Shown here one piece after another: positions 1-7,920 of a stretch of DNA of 35,290 nucleotides; position 1 is the stretch's first letter, and the number at the start of each line of letters is the position of its first letter. The DNA comes from Pirellulales bacterium (GTDB lineage: Bacteria; Planctomycetota; Planctomycetia; Pirellulales; Thermoguttaceae). The stretch lies in NCBI GenBank assembly GCA_016929515.1, contig JAFGIR010000057.1:1-35290 (forward strand). The letters run 5' to 3'. The position numbers were made by a program, and so were the translations under genes. The notes beneath the pieces are model-generated. The model had not been told where the DNA came from and made no database searches. It saw only the letters and a list, made by a program, of their open reading frames with translations.

Positions 1-14
1 CAGGGTTTCTCCAG

Positions 15-87
15 TGGAGCGGAGGAGGGTCGAACTCCCGACCTCTGCATTGCGAACGCAGCGCTCTCCCAACTGAGCTACCGCCCC
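15..87 (-). tRNA. tRNA-Ala (anticodon CGC)
   Basis: Read on the minus strand this 73-nt segment folds as a full cloverleaf. The acceptor arm GGGGCGG pairs with CCGCTCC with one G-U, the D arm contains AGCTCAGTTGGGAGAGC, and the T arm carries GTTCGAC. The anticodon loop is TTCGCAA, giving anticodon CGC, which reads alanine GCG codons. The discriminator base is A. No CCA is encoded after it, so CCA must be added by the nucleotidyltransferase. It has its own promoter at 133-162 and lies downstream of the lipoprotein gene on the same strand. Confidence 0.96.
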
Positions 88-132
88 AGCGGTTTACTCT
101 CATCCTATCGTCGTACGGAGCGACAAACCTTC

Positions 133-162
133 AGTTTAGCATTGCAGGCCGGCGATTGTCAA
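133..162 (-). promoter_or_regulatory. Promoter of tRNA-Ala
   Basis: On the minus strand a perfect -35 box TTGACA (162-157) and a -10 box TAAACT (138-133) are separated by 18 bp. Transcription would start near 126, about 40 nt before the mature tRNA 5' end at 87. The position and near-consensus boxes fit a strong sigma70-type tRNA promoter. Confidence 0.75.
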
Positions 163-185
163 AGGGGTGTCGGATCCTGTTGGGA

Positions 186-203
186 CTAGGGTTCGAGCCC
201 TAG
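186..203. other. 18-bp perfect hairpin at lipoprotein gene end
   Basis: CTAGGG, a six-base loop TTCGAG, then CCCTAG form a perfect inverted repeat. It contains the TAG stop codon of the minus-strand lipoprotein gene. It could slow 3' exonucleases or help termination of that transcript, but no T-run follows on the minus strand, so it is not a standard intrinsic terminator. Confidence 0.35.
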
Positions 204-1658
204 ACTATGCAAATAGGCCACCCGCTGTCGTTGGACACCGAGTTGCTTGGTAATTGCCCGCCATTGGCCAGCCGCTTCGTGCAGTGCCAACGCGGGGGTT
301 TTCTCACCCCGGACAGCTGCCGCGACCGCCTCGTCCAACGCCCTCAAATATTCCCGCCGGCCGGGAATCCGCAGGGCGAAGGTCCATTGCTCTCGGCCGA
401 AGGTCGCCTTGGTCTGTTTGGCATAGCCGGCTGCCGTGGCCGGACTCATCGGGGCTTCGACCCAGTTGCCAGGCCTCGACAACTGAGACCGGCGAAACAT
501 GGTGGTCCAGGGGCTTCGCGACGCGGGCGGCGGATCGGCCCGAAGGGCCGAAAGCCACAGCAGTAACTCTGCGGCGGCATCCGGTCGCTCCGAACCCTTG
601 AAAATCACGCCAATCCGGCCCGAGGTTGCCAGCAGGGGCACGCTCCATTCCACATCGTTGTCCCTCTCTTCCAAACGACGCTCGTCGACGTTGTAATGTT
701 CGCGCGAGCCGGGCAATTCGGCCACGCCGGCCAGCAGAGGCGCGATCTTCTCCTTGCCGAGGGAGGAGTCGGCCGTGGGCCAACTCAGGGCCATCCCACA
801 AGCCCCCTGCCAAAAGGCGGTCCGAACCTCGGTCGGATCGGCCAGGAGTTGATCCGCCGGGCCGTACTCGGCCGCTTCCACCAGTTGCTCCAGCGCGTGA
901 ACCACCGGCGGGCTCTCGACCAGCGGCTCCATCGTCTCGATGTCAAACCAGGTCGAGAAATTGTCCGGATGGGTCACGCCCGACGAGGCTCGTGCCAACA
1001 GAACAAGGCCTCCCCAACCTGGCCCCAGGGGTTCCATCGTGCCGGACCAGACAGCGTCGGTCGGCGGTGCTTTTTCGCCCAACTTGGCTCGGTGGTCAAG
1101 CAGCTTGGCCAGTTCCTGATATTCGGTCCAGGTTCGCGGCGGCTCCTTGCCCAACGCTTTGAGCAAGTCGGTCCGATAGTAACACACGAACACGGGCGAG
1201 CCGAACGGAACGGCCAGAGTCGACGTCCCCCAAGACGTCTCGTGGTGTCGAACCAATTCGAAGATTTCGGTCCAGTTCTCCTCCCCATCGTCGCGGAGTG
1301 CTTCGGGGATCTCCGTCAGCCGTTGTTGCTCGGCCAAGACTCCCAGGAGATAGGAAGGGCAGATGGCGGCGTTGGCGAGTGATACCTCTTGGGCAAGAAA
1401 CGCGGATTCCGTTGTCTCGGCTACTTCCAAAGTCGCGCCCGTTTGGGTGTGCCATTCGCCTTCGACTTTTCGGACGGCCTCGGCCAGTGCCGCGTCGTCC
1501 ACGACCAGCAGTCGCAGCTTGAGCCCGTCAAGCGGCAGCTTGGTCTCCACGCTTTTGTTGTTTTTCGACCAAGGACACCCCGCCAAGAAGATCAACATGC
1601 ACAAGATCAGACCGATTCGCACGGTGTCCAGGCGGCGGAGGAAATGAAGAAACAACAT
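186..1658 (-). CDS. Extracellular solute-binding lipoprotein (sugar ABC type)
   Basis: This 490-residue protein resembles family 1 extracellular solute-binding proteins, the periplasmic receptors of sugar-type ABC importers. A hydrophobic signal segment ends in the lipobox LAGC with the lipidated cysteine at residue 28, so it should be membrane-anchored outside the cytoplasm. The body has the typical Trp- and Pro-rich two-lobe pattern, including WTEIFELV, PFGSPVFVCYYRTDLL and PRTWTEYQELAKLL. An ATG 14 codons upstream (1700) is also open. I prefer 1658 because AGGGAG lies 6 nt before it and the promoter at 1707-1736 would start transcription at about 1700, leaving no leader for the longer form. 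No permease or ATPase gene is adjacent, so the transporter partner and the ligand are unknown. Confidence 0.85.
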   Translation of the reverse strand: MLFLHFLRRLDTVRIGLILCMLIFLAGCPWSKNNKSVETKLPLDGLKLRLLVVDDAALAEAVRKVEGEWHTQTGATLEVAETTESAFLAQEVSLANAAICPSYLLGVLAEQQRLTEIPEALRDDGEENWTEIFELVRHHETSWGTSTLAVPFGSPVFVCYYRTDLLKALGKEPPRTWTEYQELAKLLDHRAKLGEKAPPTDAVWSGTMEPLGPGWGGLVLLARASSGVTHPDNFSTWFDIETMEPLVESPPVVHALEQLVEAAEYGPADQLLADPTEVRTAFWQGACGMALSWPTADSSLGKEKIAPLLAGVAELPGSREHYNVDERRLEERDNDVEWSVPLLATSGRIGVIFKGSERPDAAAELLLWLSALRADPPPASRSPWTTMFRRSQLSRPGNWVEAPMSPATAAGYAKQTKATFGREQWTFALRIPGRREYLRALDEAVAAAVRGEKTPALALHEAAGQWRAITKQLGVQRQRVAYLHSLGLEP

Positions 1659-1706
1659 GACGGTCTCCCTGACAACGACGCTCACGATTCCGCGTTTCAT
1701 ACGTCT

Positions 1707-1736
1707 ACTCTAGGGGATGTCCACGCCTTTGGTCAA
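1707..1736 (-). promoter_or_regulatory. Promoter of solute-binding lipoprotein gene
   Basis: On the minus strand TTGACC (1736-1731) and TAGAGT (1712-1707) are spaced by 18 bp. The start point would be near 1700, giving a leader of about 40 nt that contains the ribosome site AGGGAG. The promoter is divergent from the one at 1787-1816. Confidence 0.6.
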
Positions 1737-1786
1737 TGCTTGTCGGTCTGCTTGCGCGCCGTTTGCTGACATTTGCATTGACTACA

Positions 1787-1816
1787 TTGACAAGGATTGG
1801 TCGATCGGTGTAATAG
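1787..1816 (+). promoter_or_regulatory. Promoter of RidA-family gene
   Basis: A perfect -35 TTGACA (1787-1792), an 18-bp spacer and -10 TAATAG (1811-1816) place transcription start near 1823, about 87 nt before the RidA-family start codon. The two divergent promoters lie only about 50 bp apart, leaving little room for shared control sites. Confidence 0.6.
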
Positions 1817-1909
1817 TCCAAGAATCCGGGCCGCAGTCGGCCACTTTTCGGCTCAGGGACTGGGCAAGCGTCAACAAACCTAAGAAATGCTCTGCCGGAG
1901 AATACCCCC

Positions 1910-2386
1910 ATGAAAAGCGAAGAACGACTTGTCGAGCGACTGGCCCGGCTCGGGCTGGAGATGCCCGAGGCCGCCGAGCCCAAGGGACTCTACCGACCGG
2001 TGCTCATTGTGGATGACCTCGCGTATACGTCAGGCCACTTGCCCGTCACGGCCGACGGCCAGTTGATTACGGGCCGAGTCGGCGACGACCTGGACGTCGA
2101 CGGGGCCCAGCAGGCAGCTCTGCTGGCCGGCTTGGGCATTCTGGCCACGCTGAAGGCCGAGTTGGGAAGCCTCGACCGGGTCCGCCGCGTGGTCAAGCTG
2201 CTCGGCATGGTCAACTGCACCGCCGGTTTCACTCAGCAGCCGGCGGTGATCAACGGTGCCAGCCAACTGCTGGCCGACGTGTTTGGCGAGGAGAAGGGTA
2301 TCGGTGCCCGCAGCGCTTTCGGCGTCGGGTCACTGCCCTTGGGTGTGCCGGTGGAAATCGAAGCCATCTTCGAAATTGAGCACTGA
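1910..2386 (+). CDS. RidA family protein (YjgF/YER057c/UK114)
   Basis: This 158-residue protein belongs to the RidA superfamily, trimeric cytosolic enzymes. Classical members hydrolyse reactive enamine/imine intermediates released by PLP enzymes. The family pattern is clear: an entry segment with YTSGHLPV at 39-46, a central Q-x-x-x-x-GFTQQPAVINGAS-like region, and the C-terminal signature around Arg134 (ARSAFGVGSLPLGVPVEIEA). Arg134 aligns with the substrate-carboxylate arginine of active RidA. It is longer than E. coli RidA (128 aa) because of an N-terminal extension, as in the larger RidA subfamilies whose substrates are less certain. GGAG about 9 nt upstream of ATG supports the start. It appears to be a single-gene unit with its own promoter. 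Confidence 0.92.
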   Translation: MKSEERLVERLARLGLEMPEAAEPKGLYRPVLIVDDLAYTSGHLPVTADGQLITGRVGDDLDVDGAQQAALLAGLGILATLKAELGSLDRVRRVVKLLGMVNCTAGFTQQPAVINGASQLLADVFGEEKGIGARSAFGVGSLPLGVPVEIEAIFEIEH

Positions 2387-2454
2387 CCGAGGTGGGCTGC
2401 GTTGCGAGGAAGGCATTCCGCGTGTTCATTCTTGATGCTCCTCGTGGGTCGGAA

Positions 2455-2484
2455 TTGACGCCCCCCCGGTTGCGCTACTATAAT
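2455..2484 (+). promoter_or_regulatory. Promoter of NfeD-flotillin cluster
   Basis: TTGACG (2455-2460), an 18-bp C-rich spacer and a perfect TATAAT (2479-2484) form one of the best promoter matches in the window. The predicted start is near 2491, which falls at the first base of the palindrome at 2491-2504. Confidence 0.7.
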
Positions 2485-2490
2485 TCACTA

Positions 2491-2504
2491 CCCGATCGAT
2501 CGGG
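2491..2504. promoter_or_regulatory. 14-bp palindrome at transcription start (possible operator)
   Basis: CCCGATCGATCGGG is a perfect 14-bp palindrome beginning at the predicted +1 of the NfeD promoter. A repressor bound here would block initiation or escape. It would also form only a very tight RNA hairpin, so a DNA operator is the more natural reading. No regulator gene is adjacent. Confidence 0.4.
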
Positions 2505-2687
2505 TCGCAGCACCTCGCCCCGACAAGAAAGGTCCTCGGACCACGAATAGTCGTTGGGTGGTGCCGGTCGTGCTGCCCGACCGATCCCGTGGCGTCACAT
2601 TGCAAACCAGGGCATGAAACGGTGCTAGACTCTGTCAAAAAACGATGTGACACGGAGGACACTCGCTGTTGGCCGGGTGGTTGGTGC

Positions 2688-4913
2688 GTGCGAGCACGCA
2701 CCCTACAGGCGGCTGCACGTGGCCTCTTACTCGTCTTCTGCCTTTTTTGGTTTTTGCCATGTCTCACTGCTCTCGGCGCCGAGGAGCCAGGCGAAGCACC
2801 CGCGCCGACGGCCGGCAACCGAGTCGGGCGTGTGCTCAGGCTTGTGTTGCCAATTACGAGCGACACCGGGCGGCTGGTGGAACGTTTCGTGAGACGCGCG
2901 ATGGACGAAGCGGAGAAGAACGATACTCGGCCCGTGCTGATTTTCCAGTTCGAGGTTCCACCAGGCCAGGAGGACTTTGGTCGAGGGAGCCAATTTGGAG
3001 CGTCGCTCGACGTGGCCACGTTCCTGTCGAGCGATGCGTTGAGCGGCGCGACCACGGTTGCCTACATTCCGCGTTCGATCCAAGGTCATGCCGTGCTCGT
3101 GGCACTGGCCTGCGACGAAATCATCATGGCCTCAGACGCCACGATTGGTTCGGCCGGAATCGACAGCCCGCGAATCGACGACGCCATGCGCGGCGGTTAC
3201 CGCGAAATCGCGCTGCGCCGCCGCACCGTGCCCGTCGAGTTGGCCCTCGGCATGCTCGACCCGGCGCACGAGGTCCACGACGTCGACACGGAGATGAGCA
3301 ACCACGAGTTCGTCACGCCCGAGCAACTCGAAGAACTTCGCAAGCATCACCGGATTAAGAACGACCGTGTCGTGATCCGGCCGGGCGAGGTGGGCCAGTT
3401 CCGAGGTGATCGGGCCCGGCAACTCGGGTTCGTCAGCTATTTGGCCCAGAATCGCCGCGAGGCGGCCGGCGCGCTTGAGTTGCCACCCGAACAAGTCGAA
3501 GAAGACATTTTACTGGCCGACAAGTGGATCGCCGTTCGGGTTGATTTGGAGGGACTCGTCACGTTCGAGAAAGTCAATCAGGTTAAGCGGTCGATCGAAG
3601 AAGCCATCGGACGCGACGCGGCCAACTTCGTCTGTCTCTGGATCGACAGTGCGGGTGGATCACCGACCGACAGCATCAACTTGGCCAACTTTCTGGCCGA
3701 TCTGCCGTCCACCAAGGTCCGCACCGTGGCCTACATCGACAATAAGGCGCGAGGCGACGCCGCCCTGGTGGCCTTGGCGTGCGATCAGATTGTCATGTTA
3801 CCCGACGCGGTACTCGGTGGCCCAGGCGACTATTTCATGTCGGCGCCGGAAATCGATCAGGCAAAAGACGGTATCCGCCAACGCGCGCGACAGAAGTTCC
3901 GATCGTGGTCCTTGCCGATGGCGATGTTTGACCCGAATCTGACGGTATTCTGCTGCACGCGTCTAAACATGCCTGGATTGAAGGAGTATTTTTGCACGGA
4001 AGAACTCGACGAAGAAAACCACGGCCAGCCCGACGGCAAGAAACAGTGGCGCCAGGGACAACCGGTACACGGTCCGGGCAGGTTGTATCAAGCCAATGGC
4101 GCCGAAGCAGTCGATCACCACCTAGCGAACCACACGGTCAAGAACTTCACCGAGTTCAAGGAGATCTATGGGCTGGAGGATGATCCTCATCTGGTTGAGC
4201 CGAACTGGGCCGACTCGCTGATCCGGATACTCGCCTCGCCCGCCGTGGCCATGTTGCTGCTAATGGTCGGCGGCGCGGCGCTGTATGCCGAGTTGCATAC
4301 ACCGGGCATCGGCCTCGGCGGTTTTCTGGCCACCGTTTGCTTCCTGATGTTCTTCTGGGCCCAGTTTATTGGAGACAATGCGGTCTGGCTCGAAATCATC
4401 CTCTTTCTGGCCGGCGTCAGCTTTCTGGTCTTGGAGGTCTTCGTTCTGCCGGGTTTCGGCATCTTCGGCATCGGCGGAGGGGCGTTGGTACTGGCCTCGC
4501 TCGTGTTGGCCACGCAAACGTTCTTCCTGCCGCGAAACGAATACCAACTTCACCAGTTTCAGGTTTCGCTGACGATTGTGGCCGGTGCCGGATTGGGGGT
4601 GGTCGTCCTCGCATCGATGTTGAATCGATGGCTGCCGCACGTGCCGCTGTTGAATCGGCTCATGCTCGGACCGCCGACGGCCGAGGAACAGGAACTCACC
4701 CAACACCGTGAATCACTGGTTCATTTCGAGGAACTGCTCGGACAACAAGGTATCACAACCACCCAATTGACACCCAGCGGCAAGGCCCGATTCGGCGACC
4801 AACTGGTCGACGTGATTGCCGATGGGGAGTTGGTCGAACCAAACACGCGCATCGTCGTGGTCGAGATCCACGGCAACCGTGTCATGGTCGAACCGGTTGA
4901 TGCGGAAGAATAA
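2688..4913 (+). CDS. Long NfeD-family membrane protein, tandem ClpP-like domains
   Basis: The protein has a signal peptide (ending near TALGA), a first ClpP-like domain (about 45-180), a second (about 280-400), four or more membrane segments (about 515-640) and a C-terminal NfeD OB-fold (about 670-741). The family (NfeD1b type) works with flotillin-like or stomatin proteins, and classical members are Ser-Lys membrane proteases. Here the strand that usually carries the ASAG-type nucleophile motif reads GHAVLVALACDEI in domain one and GDAALVALACDQI in domain two, with no serine, so both look inactive. SAGG near residue 321 of domain two keeps the oxyanion-loop style. I chose GTG 2688 because it gives a normal signal peptide; the frame is open back to GTG 2589, but the extra 33 residues look non-coding. 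Ribosome sites are weak for both. The downstream short NfeD and FloA genes fit a joint role. Confidence 0.88.
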   Translation: MRARTLQAAARGLLLVFCLFWFLPCLTALGAEEPGEAPAPTAGNRVGRVLRLVLPITSDTGRLVERFVRRAMDEAEKNDTRPVLIFQFEVPPGQEDFGRGSQFGASLDVATFLSSDALSGATTVAYIPRSIQGHAVLVALACDEIIMASDATIGSAGIDSPRIDDAMRGGYREIALRRRTVPVELALGMLDPAHEVHDVDTEMSNHEFVTPEQLEELRKHHRIKNDRVVIRPGEVGQFRGDRARQLGFVSYLAQNRREAAGALELPPEQVEEDILLADKWIAVRVDLEGLVTFEKVNQVKRSIEEAIGRDAANFVCLWIDSAGGSPTDSINLANFLADLPSTKVRTVAYIDNKARGDAALVALACDQIVMLPDAVLGGPGDYFMSAPEIDQAKDGIRQRARQKFRSWSLPMAMFDPNLTVFCCTRLNMPGLKEYFCTEELDEENHGQPDGKKQWRQGQPVHGPGRLYQANGAEAVDHHLANHTVKNFTEFKEIYGLEDDPHLVEPNWADSLIRILASPAVAMLLLMVGGAALYAELHTPGIGLGGFLATVCFLMFFWAQFIGDNAVWLEIILFLAGVSFLVLEVFVLPGFGIFGIGGGALVLASLVLATQTFFLPRNEYQLHQFQVSLTIVAGAGLGVVVLASMLNRWLPHVPLLNRLMLGPPTAEEQELTQHRESLVHFEELLGQQGITTTQLTPSGKARFGDQLVDVIADGELVEPNTRIVVVEIHGNRVMVEPVDAEE

Positions 4914-4987
4914 GGATTGTTGCCCCCTGTGTCTCCGATGAGTGGGGAACCATAATGGACCACCGGAAACCGTTCTGAGAAGACGAA

Positions 4988-5578
4988 ATGGAATACTGGA
5001 TCTTATCGCTTCTGCTTCTAGTGGCCGGCCTTGGATTGGTGGTCCTCGAGGTCTTCTTCCCCTCGGGAGGAATTCTCGGATTCTTGTGCTTCTGCTCCAT
5101 CGTCGGTTCGGTGATCCTCGGGTTTCGGTATAGCGTGACCATGGGCAGCAGTGTCCTGGTGACCGCCCTCGTCGGCGTGCCGGTCGTCATCATGGTGGCT
5201 TTGCATTGGTTGCCCGATACGGCCATCGGCCGCAAGATCATCCTCGATGCGCCCCGCAGCGACGACGTCCTGCCGGACGACCCAAGAGTGCGAAGCCTGA
5301 AAGACCTGGTAAACGAGATAGGCAGGGCAAAAAGCAAAATGTTGCCTGCCGGCGTGGTCAAGATTGGTGGCCGGACGATTGATTGCGTGAGCGAGGGCAT
5401 GGCGATCGAGCCGGGTCAATGGGTTCGGGTGATCGAAGTCCGCGGAAATCGAGTGGTGGTACGCCCGCTCGACGAGGACGAAATCCCGAAGCGGCTCAGC
5501 CCCGACGACCCCCTCTCGCAGCCCATCGACTCGGTGGCCGCCGATCCGTTCGACGAGGAGGATGAGGCCTCGACTTGA
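4988..5578 (+). CDS. Short NfeD family protein
   Basis: This 196-residue protein has two or three membrane helices in the first 75 residues (MEYWILSLLLLVAGLGLVVL and the following segments) and a C-terminal NfeD OB-fold at about 110-165, seen as GGRTIDCVSEGMAIEPGQWV followed by VRGNRVVVRPL. It lacks the ClpP-like part, so it is the short form (NfeD1a or YqeZ-tail style). Short NfeD proteins are thought to bind flotillins and stabilise membrane microdomains. It lies 74 bp after the long NfeD gene and 175 bp before floA, in the order seen in yqeZ-yqfA type clusters. The tail after 165 is acidic and Pro-rich. The ribosome site is weak (GAGAAG about 5 nt upstream). Confidence 0.88.
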   Translation: MEYWILSLLLLVAGLGLVVLEVFFPSGGILGFLCFCSIVGSVILGFRYSVTMGSSVLVTALVGVPVVIMVALHWLPDTAIGRKIILDAPRSDDVLPDDPRVRSLKDLVNEIGRAKSKMLPAGVVKIGGRTIDCVSEGMAIEPGQWVRVIEVRGNRVVVRPLDEDEIPKRLSPDDPLSQPIDSVAADPFDEEDEAST

Positions 5579-5753
5579 CATTTTGGCCTCCGACCGCTAA
5601 ACCCAGGGACAGTTGAGACGTAGAGGGTAGACATCGCCCGCCAGAAATCCACTTGCCGCTGGTTCGTGGACTTCCGGTAGGCGACACCCGCCCTGCTCTC
5701 TCACTCGGATTGACGTCGGGGATTACCTTTACCCAGCTCGAAGGATCGTAATC

Positions 5754-6821
5754 ATGTTGCTCTTCGCTCAAGGCCCGGACGTGGGCCCCGACCTTTCGCA
5801 GATTCTCTGGATTGGCGGTATCCTGATTGCCGTCCTTGCGGTGCTGGTGGTTCTGGCCGTGGTGGTTCGTTATTTCCGCCTCTGGATTCAGTCCTTCACG
5901 ACCGGCGCTGGAATCGGCATCCTCGATTTGCTGGGAATGACGTTCCGCAAGGTCGACCCTCGCGTGATCGTCCGTAGCAAGATCATGGCCGTGAAATCCG
6001 GACTGGGTGAAGAGACTGGTATCACTTCCAAAGCGCTTGAAGCACATTACCTGGCCGGCGGCAACGTGCCGCTGGTAATCCGCGCGATCATCGCCGCCAC
6101 GAAGGCCAAGATTGTCGATCTTGATTTCAAGCGGGCAACGGCGATCGACCTGGCCGGCCGAAACGTGCTCGAAGCCGTTCAGACGAGCGTTTATCCAAAA
6201 GTCATCGATTGCCCGGCTCGCGGATCCGCCCGCGATTCGCTCGACGGCATCGCCCAAAATGGCATTCAGCTCAAGGTTCGTGCTCGGGTCACGGTTCGTG
6301 CCAATTTGGCACAGTTGATCGGCGGTGCGACCGAAGAAACGATCATCGCCCGCGTCGGCGAGGGCATCGTCAGTGCGATCGGCTCGGCGGCCACGCACGG
6401 CGAAGTGCTTGAAAACCCGGACAAGATTTCGAAGACGGTGCTGGCCCGACGACTCGATTCGCAAACCGCGTTTGAGATTGTCTCGATCGACATTGCCGAT
6501 GTGGACGTCGGCGACAACATCGGCGCCGTATTGCAGGGCGAACAGGCCGAGGCCGACCTGCGCGTCGCCCGGGCGAAGGCCGAAGGTCGTCGCGCGATGG
6601 CCGTGGCCGAAGAACAGGAGATGTTTGCCCAGATCGAAGAAAGCCGGGCAAAAGTGGTCGAGGCGGAAGCCGAAGTACCCAAGGCCATTGCCCAAGCGTT
6701 CCGCGAGGGAAGTCTCGGGATCATGGACTACTACAAGTTGCGAAACGTCCAGGCTGATACGGATATGCGCACGGCGATCGCCCGACCCGGAACGAAATCG
6801 GGGGGAGGAACGGCCGCATGA
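5754..6821 (+). CDS. floA: Flotillin-like protein FloA
   Basis: This 355-residue protein matches FloA (YqfA, UPF0365), an SPFH-type scaffold of bacterial membrane microdomains. One N-terminal membrane segment (about 15-40) is followed by the SPFH/band-7 region, with [28 protein letters not shown] and [20 protein letters not shown] all typical of the family. The C-terminal coiled coil is rich in Ala-Glu repeats ([20 protein letters not shown]), and the end carries the hallmark [18 protein letters not shown]. Length is close to the usual 330 residues. AAGGA 8 nt before ATG supports the start. The preceding 175-bp gap shows no convincing promoter, so transcription probably reads through from the NfeD genes. 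The stop overlaps the next start by 4 bp. Confidence 0.96.
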   Translation: MLLFAQGPDVGPDLSQILWIGGILIAVLAVLVVLAVVVRYFRLWIQSFTTGAGIGILDLLGMTFRKVDPRVIVRSKIMAVKSGLGEETGITSKALEAHYLAGGNVPLVIRAIIAATKAKIVDLDFKRATAIDLAGRNVLEAVQTSVYPKVIDCPARGSARDSLDGIAQNGIQLKVRARVTVRANLAQLIGGATEETIIARVGEGIVSAIGSAATHGEVLENPDKISKTVLARRLDSQTAFEIVSIDIADVDVGDNIGAVLQGEQAEADLRVARAKAEGRRAMAVAEEQEMFAQIEESRAKVVEAEAEVPKAIAQAFREGSLGIMDYYKLRNVQADTDMRTAIARPGTKSGGGTAA

Positions 6822-7543
6822 ACCCCGTGACGTTCCCGATCGCCGCGATTGGAGATCTGCTTGGCGTCGCCTTTGTGATCATCGCCGGTCTGGTTTCGGT
6901 GATCGGTCAGATCATGGCCAAGCAGCGTGAGCAAAAGGCGGCGGCCGAGAAGGCCGCGCGCCGTGGGGCGGCCGGTGGACGTCCCGCGCCGGGTCCTGTC
7001 GTCGCACAGCCTGCCCAACCAAAACGGCCCGCTAATCTGGAAGACGAAATCGGCGAGTTTCTCCGGCGTGCGGCGAGAGGTCGTGCCGGTCAAGATCGTC
7101 CGGTTCAGGCCCGGCCGGCCCAGGCCCCCGGCAGACCAAACCAACCTCGCCCGGTGCAGGCGCGCCCCGCGCAAATTCCGGTGGCCGCCGAAATCGTTGA
7201 GCCGGCACCCCACCCGGTCGGTGGAAAGGTCGAAGCCGTGGTGGCCAAGGAACTCGACACGAGTCGGTTCAAAAAACGCGCCCACCAGTTAGGCAAACGA
7301 ACTCGCGAGGTGTCGAAGCAACTCGAACAACGGGTCAGCAAGAAATTCGACCGTGAATTAGGCAAGCTGGGCGGCCAGATCGCACGGCCGGCCCCGCCGA
7401 AGAAGAAACCCGTGACGGCGATGCCCGTCATTCCGGCCACCGGCGCGGCCGGCTTCGCCGCCATGCTCCGCGACGTGCACACCGTCCGTCAGGCGGTCAT
7501 TCTCAGCGAAATCCTCAGTCGCCCCATCGACCGCTGGTCGTGA
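6818..7543 (+). CDS. Unknown membrane protein coupled to FloA
   Basis: I do not recognise a named domain in this 241-residue protein. Its ATG overlaps the floA stop (ATGA), so translation is coupled and the two are probably made in a fixed ratio. An N-terminal hydrophobic helix (about 8-30, [20 protein letters not shown]) is followed by a basic, Ala/Arg/Pro/Gln-rich linker (about 35-130) with repeats such as VQARPAQ. A charged helical part around 150-185 ([20 protein letters not shown]) precedes a conserved-looking tail near 215-241 ([20 protein letters not shown], then RPIDRW). The layout suggests a single-pass anchor with a flexible cytoplasmic arm ending in a short docking segment. A role as a FloA partner is inferred from context only. 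Confidence 0.8.
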   Translation: MNPVTFPIAAIGDLLGVAFVIIAGLVSVIGQIMAKQREQKAAAEKAARRGAAGGRPAPGPVVAQPAQPKRPANLEDEIGEFLRRAARGRAGQDRPVQARPAQAPGRPNQPRPVQARPAQIPVAAEIVEPAPHPVGGKVEAVVAKELDTSRFKKRAHQLGKRTREVSKQLEQRVSKKFDRELGKLGGQIARPAPPKKKPVTAMPVIPATGAAGFAAMLRDVHTVRQAVILSEILSRPIDRWS

Positions 7544-7920
7544 GGACGCATTTGGAAATCGCTATCGGGTTGCCCACGGCTCGCCCACCCGAGTTGTCTT
7601 TTCGGGAAGTCGACAGGACCACTCAAAGAGTGGCGAAAAAAGTGGACAACAAAGCGTCCCTATGCTAGCATGGGGGGCGATTGGGTGTCCCCCCTCGTTT
7701 CCCGGGTCGTGGCGGGTGTTGGATATTGGGATGTCTCGTGGACGGCCGTTCAGCCACAAGCAAGCGGTCTCGCGATTGTCATGAGCAACTGCTCTTCAGA
7801 GTATTCCCTGCACTTCTGCTGAACGCAGCCTGATCGACAGGACGGACAGCCTCAAACGTGTTTGGCCAGTGCCAACAGTCTCGTGACAATGCAGACTTTG
7901 AACATGAGCAGGAGCGAACC
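7544..7920 (+). other. 377-bp intergenic region with hairpins and a promoter
   Basis: This gap ends the FloA cluster and starts the protease gene. CCACTC-AAA-GAGTGG (7619-7633) is a perfect 6-bp hairpin. A looser CCCGA/TCGGG pair lies at 7588-7606. Neither has a T-run, so termination of the FloA transcript here is only possible. The promoter at 7643-7671 follows, and a G6/C6 hairpin (7672-7694, loop 11 nt) sits at its predicted start point. The remaining 225 nt would be a long untranslated leader for the protease gene, with no convincing small ORF. Confidence 0.45.
7643..7671 (+). promoter_or_regulatory. Promoter of secreted C1A protease gene
   Basis: TGGACA (7643-7648), a 17-bp spacer and TAGCAT (7666-7671) each differ little from consensus. 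Start would be near 7678, inside the left arm or loop of the G6/C6 hairpin, leaving a leader of about 240 nt before the ATG at 7921. Confidence 0.5.

Noticed and set aside
186-203. Possible tRNA T-arm remnant or attachment site (GGGTTCGAGCCC)
   Set aside because: The loop size does not fit a T arm, no other tRNA parts surround it, and no integrase or repeat of the nearby tRNA end was seen.
2589-2687. N-terminal extension of the long NfeD from GTG 2589
   Set aside because: The 33 residues are polar, Cys-rich and placed before a normal signal peptide; no ribosome site precedes GTG 2589.
5496-6695. 399-codon minus-strand open frame antisense to floA
   Set aside because: It mirrors codon bias of floA, has His/Arg/Asp-rich composition and no recognisable domain or ribosome site; FloA on the plus strand is certain.
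7672-7694. G6/C6 hairpin as terminator of the FloA cluster
   Set aside because: No T-run follows and it lies at the predicted start point of the next promoter, so a leader element is more likely.
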